Shown: positions 6,823 through 10,117 of the stretch, piece after piece
How positions within the stretch are numbered: position 1 is the first letter of the stretch
Layout of the letters: each line of letters starts with the position of its first letter
From: Candidatus Rokuibacteriota bacterium
GTDB lineage: Bacteria; Methylomirabilota; Methylomirabilia; Rokubacteriales; CSP1-6
Length of the DNA: 10,117 nt
Direction of reading: 5' to 3'
NCBI GenBank assembly: GCA_016206385.1
Contig: JACQRS010000275.1
Span: 1 to 10,117 of the forward strand
Notes under the pieces: generated by a model
Told to the model about the DNA's origin: nothing
The model's database searches: none
What the model saw: the letters and a program-made list of their open reading frames with translations, nothing else
Program-made: the position numbers and the translations under genes

Positions 6823-7503
6823 ATGCGCGAGCAATCCATCTCCCGGATCGGGGCCGTCTCCGCCATCGTCGGCTCCGTTCTCGCCCTGATCGTGAACCTG
6901 CTGCACCCCCGCTCCGCGAGCCTGGAAAAGCCGGAGGCCTTCCTCAGGATGATCGCGGAGAGCACCATCTGGATCGGCGACCACGTCGGCATCGTGTTCG
7001 CCGTCCTCCTGGTCACAGGCGGCCTGGTCGGCATCGCTCACTCGATCACCGACGAGCGCGGCGCCGGCTGGGCGCACCTGGGAGAGGTCGGCGCCCTGGT
7101 GAGTGCAGGTGTCCTGTGCGTCCTGATGGCGACGGACGGGATCACGATCAAAGCGCTGGCAACGGCCTGGGCGAACGCGCCCGAGGCCGAGAAGGCGGGA
7201 ATGTTCCGCGTGGGCCACGCGCTCGCGCTGATCAACTCCGCCATCTTCAGCGTCTGGACCACAGTGTTCTTCGGCGTGACCATCTTCCTCTACGGTCTGG
7301 CTATCCTGAGGAGCGCCGCCTATCCCAAGTGGCTCGGATGGGTTGCGGTGCTGGCGAGCATCGGCTCAGCCCTGATCGGGCTGAATCTCGCCTACCGCGG
7401 TCCCTCCACCCTCGTGGCGAACGTCCTGTTCCCGATCTTCTCGATCATCATCACGCTCTGGGTCCTCGTGATGGGAATCCTCCTCTGGCGCAAGGCGGGC
7501 TAG
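6823..7503 (+). CDS. Six-helix integral membrane protein of unknown function
   Basis: I do not recognise this 226-residue protein by name. It has six hydrophobic segments, near residues 9-27, 50-72, 87-106, 133-161, 169-190 and 197-222. Short polar loops separate them, and the longest hydrophilic stretch (about 107-130, rich in Ala, Glu and Lys) lies between helices 3 and 4. A weak two-fold look (three helices, loop, three helices) is visible. The general pattern recalls small DUF4386-type membrane proteins of unknown role, but I can only suggest that resemblance. There is no signal peptide cleavage site, cofactor motif or catalytic motif that I can see. It sits 29 bases after the amidohydrolase and 21 bases before the ligase, so it is almost certainly co-transcribed. 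It may take part in transport, or sense or anchor a pathway component. Confidence 0.8.
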   Translation: MREQSISRIGAVSAIVGSVLALIVNLLHPRSASLEKPEAFLRMIAESTIWIGDHVGIVFAVLLVTGGLVGIAHSITDERGAGWAHLGEVGALVSAGVLCVLMATDGITIKALATAWANAPEAEKAGMFRVGHALALINSAIFSVWTTVFFGVTIFLYGLAILRSAAYPKWLGWVAVLASIGSALIGLNLAYRGPSTLVANVLFPIFSIIITLWVLVMGILLWRKAG

Positions 7504-7504
7504 C

Positions 7505-7524
7505 CCGCGCGCGGCTGAGCGCGG
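7505..7524 (+). other. GC hairpin filling the gap before the ligase gene
   Basis: CCGCGC (7505-7510) can pair with GCGCGG (7519-7524) around an 8-base loop. It begins one base after the membrane-protein stop codon and ends exactly at the first possible ligase ATG (7525). No T-run follows, so it is not a standard terminator. If it forms in mRNA it would mask the 7525 start and leave ATG 7549 accessible. It may also be a chance stem in GC-rich DNA. Confidence 0.35.
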
Positions 7525-9198
7525 ATGGGCTACGTTCGGACTCCCGCCATGCGTGACAACCCGTTCTGGAACAAGACCGTGGGGCAGATGCTGGACGAGA
7601 CGTCCACGCGCCACCAGGAGCGCGAGGCCATGGTGTTCAGAGACGAGCGGATCTCCTACCGAGAGTTCAAGCGCCAGGCTGATCGGCTCGCGCGAGGGCT
7701 CTACGCCCTCGGCGTAAGGAAAAACGACAAGGTGGCGATCTGGCTCCCCAACCGCCCGGCCTGGCTCTTCTGCCAGTACGCCTGCGCGAAGCTGGGGGCC
7801 ACCGTGGTGGCCCTCAATCCCCGCTACAAGGCCCACGAGCTCTCGTACATCCTGAGCCAGTCCGATTCAACCACGCTGATCCTCACCGACCACCTCGCTC
7901 ATGTGGACTTCTTCGAGGTTCTCCACGAGGTGCTGCCCGATCTCAAAACGGCTGAGCCGGGCAACGTCGCGTCGGAGAAGTTTCCCCTCCTCAAGCGCGT
8001 GATCGTGGATGCCGAGGACCCCTACCCCGGCTGTCTTCGCCTCCAGGATGTCCTGGAGGCCGGGGACAACTCCGAGCTCGAGGCCGAACTGTCGACACGC
8101 CAGAGCGCGGCCCAGCCCGATGATGTCTTCACCATCCTCTACACCTCGGGCACGACCTCCTTCCCCAAGGGCGCCGTCATCACCCACCGCAACTGCGTGC
8201 CCCACGGCTGGTGGTGCGGCGAGGTGATGCGCATGGGGCCGGCCGACCGCGTGCTCCACGCGCTGCCGCTCTCGGGCACCTGGGGCGGGCTCTGCGTCCC
8301 GCTCTCCACCTTCACCCACGGGGCGGCGCTCGTCCTCATGGAGACCTTTGACGCCGGCCTGGCGCTGCACCTCATCGAGCGGGAGCGGATCACGATGTGG
8401 AACGGGGTGGACGCCATGGCGCTGGCGGTCCTCGAGCATCCGGACCTGGCGCGCCGCGACCGCTCCTCGCTCCGCGCCGGCGCCTTCGCCACCACGGGCG
8501 GCGGCATCCACGGCCTCTTCGAGGCGGTGGTCCAGACGATCGGGCTCAAGCACGCCTTCCAGCCCTACGGCATGACCGAGGTCAACGCCCTGGCCATGGC
8601 CCACGATCTCGACGAGCCCCTCGAGTCGCGCGCCCTGCCCGGCGTCTGGGCGGCCGACGGCATCGAGATGCGCGTGGTGGACCCCGAGACCGGCCGGGAC
8701 AAGGCGGCGGGCGAGGAGGGCGAGCTGTGGCTTCGCGGCCGGCTCGTCACCCGGGGCTACTACAAGAAGCCCGAGGAGACCGCCAGGGCCTTCACCGCCG
8801 ACGGCTGGTTCAAGACGGGCGATCTCGCCGTCCGCGACGAGCAGGGGCGGACGATCTTCCGCGGCCGGCTGCGCGAGGTGCTCCGGATCAGCCACTTCAT
8901 GGTGGCGCCGGGGGAGATCGAGGCGTATCTGCAGAGCCATCCGAAAGTGCTCCAGGCCTTCGTCATCGGCGTCCCCGACCCGCGCACCACCGAGGCGGCC
9001 GTGGCCTACGTGATCCCGCGCCCCGGCGAGACGCTCACCGAGGCGGACGTCATCGCCCATTGCAGGGGGCGCATCGCCTCCTTCAAGATCCCGCGCGCCG
9101 TGCGCGTCGTGGCCGACGTGCCGCGCACGCCCGGCCCCCACGGCGATAAGGTCCAGAAGGCCAGGCTGCGCGAGATGTTCCTCGCGGAATCCCGGTAG
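7525..9198 (+). CDS. AMP-dependent acyl-CoA synthetase/ligase
   Basis: This enzyme of the acyl-adenylate superfamily should activate a carboxylic acid with ATP and then form the CoA thioester. From ATG 7525 it has 557 residues, normal for the family. Motifs are the P-loop YTSGTTSFPKG (206-216), YGMTE (348-352), TGD with ribose-binding Asp433, Arg447 in FRGRLRE, and the C-terminal catalytic Lys542 in HGDKVQK. Several positions depart from consensus. The P-loop has Ser212 where Gly is usual. The LPLFH-like motif reads LPLSGTWGG. The A8 loop reads ISHFMVAPGEIE where VGGENVxPxEIE is common, and the SGGAPL-type motif reads TTGGGIHG. Start choice is uncertain: ATG 7525 has only GAG ahead of it and ATG 7549 only GGA; the latter gives 549 residues. 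Co-transcription implies that it activates a pathway carboxylate, whose chain length or ring type is unknown. Confidence 0.93.
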   Translation: MGYVRTPAMRDNPFWNKTVGQMLDETSTRHQEREAMVFRDERISYREFKRQADRLARGLYALGVRKNDKVAIWLPNRPAWLFCQYACAKLGATVVALNPRYKAHELSYILSQSDSTTLILTDHLAHVDFFEVLHEVLPDLKTAEPGNVASEKFPLLKRVIVDAEDPYPGCLRLQDVLEAGDNSELEAELSTRQSAAQPDDVFTILYTSGTTSFPKGAVITHRNCVPHGWWCGEVMRMGPADRVLHALPLSGTWGGLCVPLSTFTHGAALVLMETFDAGLALHLIERERITMWNGVDAMALAVLEHPDLARRDRSSLRAGAFATTGGGIHGLFEAVVQTIGLKHAFQPYGMTEVNALAMAHDLDEPLESRALPGVWAADGIEMRVVDPETGRDKAAGEEGELWLRGRLVTRGYYKKPEETARAFTADGWFKTGDLAVRDEQGRTIFRGRLREVLRISHFMVAPGEIEAYLQSHPKVLQAFVIGVPDPRTTEAAVAYVIPRPGETLTEADVIAHCRGRIASFKIPRAVRVVADVPRTPGPHGDKVQKARLREMFLAESR

Positions 9199-9223
9199 GC
9201 CCCTCGTTCTGTGCCCCCCCCGA

Positions 9224-9248
9224 GGTCAGGGGGCGGTTGAACCTGACC
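9224..9248 (+). repeat. 7-bp perfect inverted repeat overlapping a putative -35 element
   Basis: GGTCAGG at 9224-9230 and CCTGACC at 9242-9248 are exact reverse complements separated by 11 bases. CC at 9220-9221 and GG at 9249-9250 could extend the stem past a GA bulge. The arms overlap a competing stem, GCCCCC (9213-9218) with GGGGGC (9229-9234). It could be a terminator stem for the upstream operon, although no T-run follows, or an operator for the promoter it overlaps. Confidence 0.45.
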
Positions 9249-9266
9249 GGCCGCCTCGCATATGCT
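9237..9266 (+). promoter_or_regulatory. Putative sigma-70-type promoter for the luciferase-like oxidoreductase
   Basis: TTGAAC (9237-9242) and TATGCT (9261-9266) are separated by 18 bases and match the -35 and -10 consensus at four of six positions each. Transcription would start near 9273, leaving a leader of about 36 bases before GTG 9309. The -10 lies in the only A/T-containing patch of the gap. The right arm of the inverted repeat lies between and over these boxes, as an operator might. Confidence 0.4.
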
Positions 9267-9295
9267 AGGGGCGCGCCGCGGTCCCACCCCTTGAC

Positions 9296-9301
9296 AAGGA
9301 G
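9296..9301 (+). promoter_or_regulatory. Ribosome-binding site fixing the GTG start
   Basis: AAGGAG lies 7 bases before GTG 9309. No ATG lies nearby in frame until the Met at codon 7, which would cut off the first beta strand of the barrel, so GTG is the start. The site is part of an 11-base palindrome, CCTTGACAAGG (9289-9299), that could partly hide it in mRNA. Confidence 0.7.
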
Positions 9302-9308
9302 ACCTACC

Positions 9309-10117
9309 GTGAAGCTCGACGTCGGCATGCTGACCCACGACCTCCGGACCATCTCCGACTACGCCCGCAAGGTCGAGGCCATGGGCTATGACTGCCTGTG
9401 GTGCTCGGAGAGCCAGCACGACCCTTACCTGCCCCTGGCGGTGGCGGCCACCTCGACCTCGCGCATCAAGCTCGGCACCAATATCGCCACGGTGTTCTCG
9501 CGCAGCCCCATGATCACGGCCCACATCGCCTGGGATCTCCAGAAGGCCTCCGGCGGGCGCTTCACCCTCGGGCTCGGCACCCAGGTCAAGGGACACAACG
9601 AGCGGCGCTTCTCGGTGAAGTGGGAGTCGCCGGGGCCCAAGATGGCCGAGGCCATCCGCGCCATCCGCGCCATCTGGGACTGCTGGCAGAACGGCACCCG
9701 CCTCAACTTCAAGGGGCAGTTCTACACCTTCGACGTGATGTCGCCCTTCTTCAACCCGGGGCCCATCGAGCACCCGAGAATCCCCATCTTCATCGCCGCG
9801 GTCAACCCGTACATGTGCGGCGTGGCCGGCGAGTTTTGCGAGGGTATGCACGTGCATCCGTTCAACAGCCCGAAGTACCTGCGCGAGGTCGTCCACCCGG
9901 CGGTCGAGGCGGGACTGAGAAAATCCGGGCGGACGCGCAAGGACTTCACCTTCGCCACCGCGAGCTTCGTGGTGCTGGGCGACACGGAGAAGGAGCGGGC
10001 CGAGCAGGCGCAGATGATCAAGCAGCAGATCGGCTTCTACGGCTCCACCCGGACCTACGCGCCCGTGCTGGCCGCCCACGGCTGGCAGGACCTGATCCCC
10101 ACACTGCACCGCAAGTC
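9309..10117 (+). CDS. Luciferase-like (LLM class) F420- or flavin-dependent oxidoreductase (3' partial)
   Basis: The first 269 residues of a luciferase-like TIM-barrel oxidoreductase are present; the frame is still open at the window end, and full-length relatives are about 320-350 residues. Family landmarks are the opening strand MKLDVGMLTH, the segment DYARKVEAMGYDCLWCSES (17-35), LGTNIATVFSRSP (56-68), the strand FTLGLGTQVKGHNERRF (85-101), AIRAIW (118-123), and IPIFIAAVNP (158-167). The overall look is closest to the F420-dependent oxidoreductases of the MSMEG_2256 type, but FMN use cannot be excluded. Members reduce or oxidise small organic molecules or open rings. It starts 110 bases after the ligase gene behind its own likely promoter, so it may be a separate transcription unit that still serves the same pathway. 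Cofactor and substrate are inference. Confidence 0.88.
   Translation, partial: MKLDVGMLTHDLRTISDYARKVEAMGYDCLWCSESQHDPYLPLAVAATSTSRIKLGTNIATVFSRSPMITAHIAWDLQKASGGRFTLGLGTQVKGHNERRFSVKWESPGPKMAEAIRAIRAIWDCWQNGTRLNFKGQFYTFDVMSPFFNPGPIEHPRIPIFIAAVNPYMCGVAGEFCEGMHVHPFNSPKYLREVVHPAVEAGLRKSGRTRKDFTFATASFVVLGDTEKERAEQAQMIKQQIGFYGSTRTYAPVLAAHGWQDLIPTLHRK

Noticed and set aside
7867..9141. Long minus-strand open frame opposite the ligase
   Set aside because: Covers a complete AMP-ligase with intact motifs on the other strand; its own product is repetitive Gly/Ala/Arg/His sequence.
9270..9277. 8-base palindrome GGCGCGCC
   Set aside because: Expected by chance in GC-rich DNA, and no second copy is placed to make an operator.
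9291..9296. Perfect -35 hexamer TTGACA
   Set aside because: A -10 at normal spacing would fall inside the coding region, where no TATAAT-like sequence is present; the stretch is better explained by the ribosome-binding site and palindrome.
9655..9675. Short direct repeat (GCCATCCGC-like units) in the oxidoreductase gene
   Set aside because: Encodes AIRAIRAIW, a helix commonly seen at this place in luciferase-like proteins; explained by the protein sequence.
9006..10109. Minus-strand open frame at the right end
   Set aside because: The plus strand encodes a convincing luciferase-like oxidoreductase with a GTG start and ribosome-binding site that runs off the window; the antisense product has no recognisable fold.

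Overview
The window is gene-dense, very GC-rich bacterial DNA with every supported gene on the + strand. Ten coding regions cover almost all of it. The first (a thiamine-diphosphate enzyme) is cut by the left edge and the last (a luciferase-like oxidoreductase) by the right edge. I see no RNA genes, insertion sequences, CRISPR arrays or prophage genes. Codon third positions are overwhelmingly G or C, which produces many long open shadow frames on both strands. The mix of an NMT1/SsuA-type transporter, an amidohydrolase-2 protein, an AMP-dependent ligase and a luciferase-like monooxygenase is typical of soil or subsurface high-GC lineages such as Rokubacteria/NC10, or some Alpha- and Betaproteobacteria. 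The taxon is inference and cannot be fixed from this window.

Layout. Positions 1-2252 hold two translationally coupled metabolic genes: a 2-oxo-acid decarboxylase-like ThDP enzyme, and an NAD-dependent D-2-hydroxyacid dehydrogenase that overlaps it by ATGA. Positions 2249-5756 encode a complete ABC importer: two paralogous permeases, an ATPase and a secreted binding protein. The first permease overlaps the dehydrogenase, again by ATGA. Positions 5780-9198 hold an amidohydrolase-2 family enzyme, a small six-helix membrane protein of unknown function and a fatty-acyl-CoA-synthetase-like AMP ligase, each separated by only 21-29 bases. A 110-base gap (9199-9308) then carries inverted repeats and a plausible sigma-70-type promoter before the luciferase-like oxidoreductase.

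Taken together, 1-9198 looks like one transcription unit for taking up a small organic anion and breaking it down. The importer would bring in the compound. The amidohydrolase (often a decarboxylase or hydrolase), the CoA ligase, the ThDP enzyme and the 2-hydroxyacid dehydrogenase would process it or its products. The substrate is unknown. No single gene here is a clearly new type of system. The most interesting points are the gene combination, the tandem permeases, departures from consensus in the ligase and amidohydrolase active-site motifs, and the architecture of the 9199-9308 gap.
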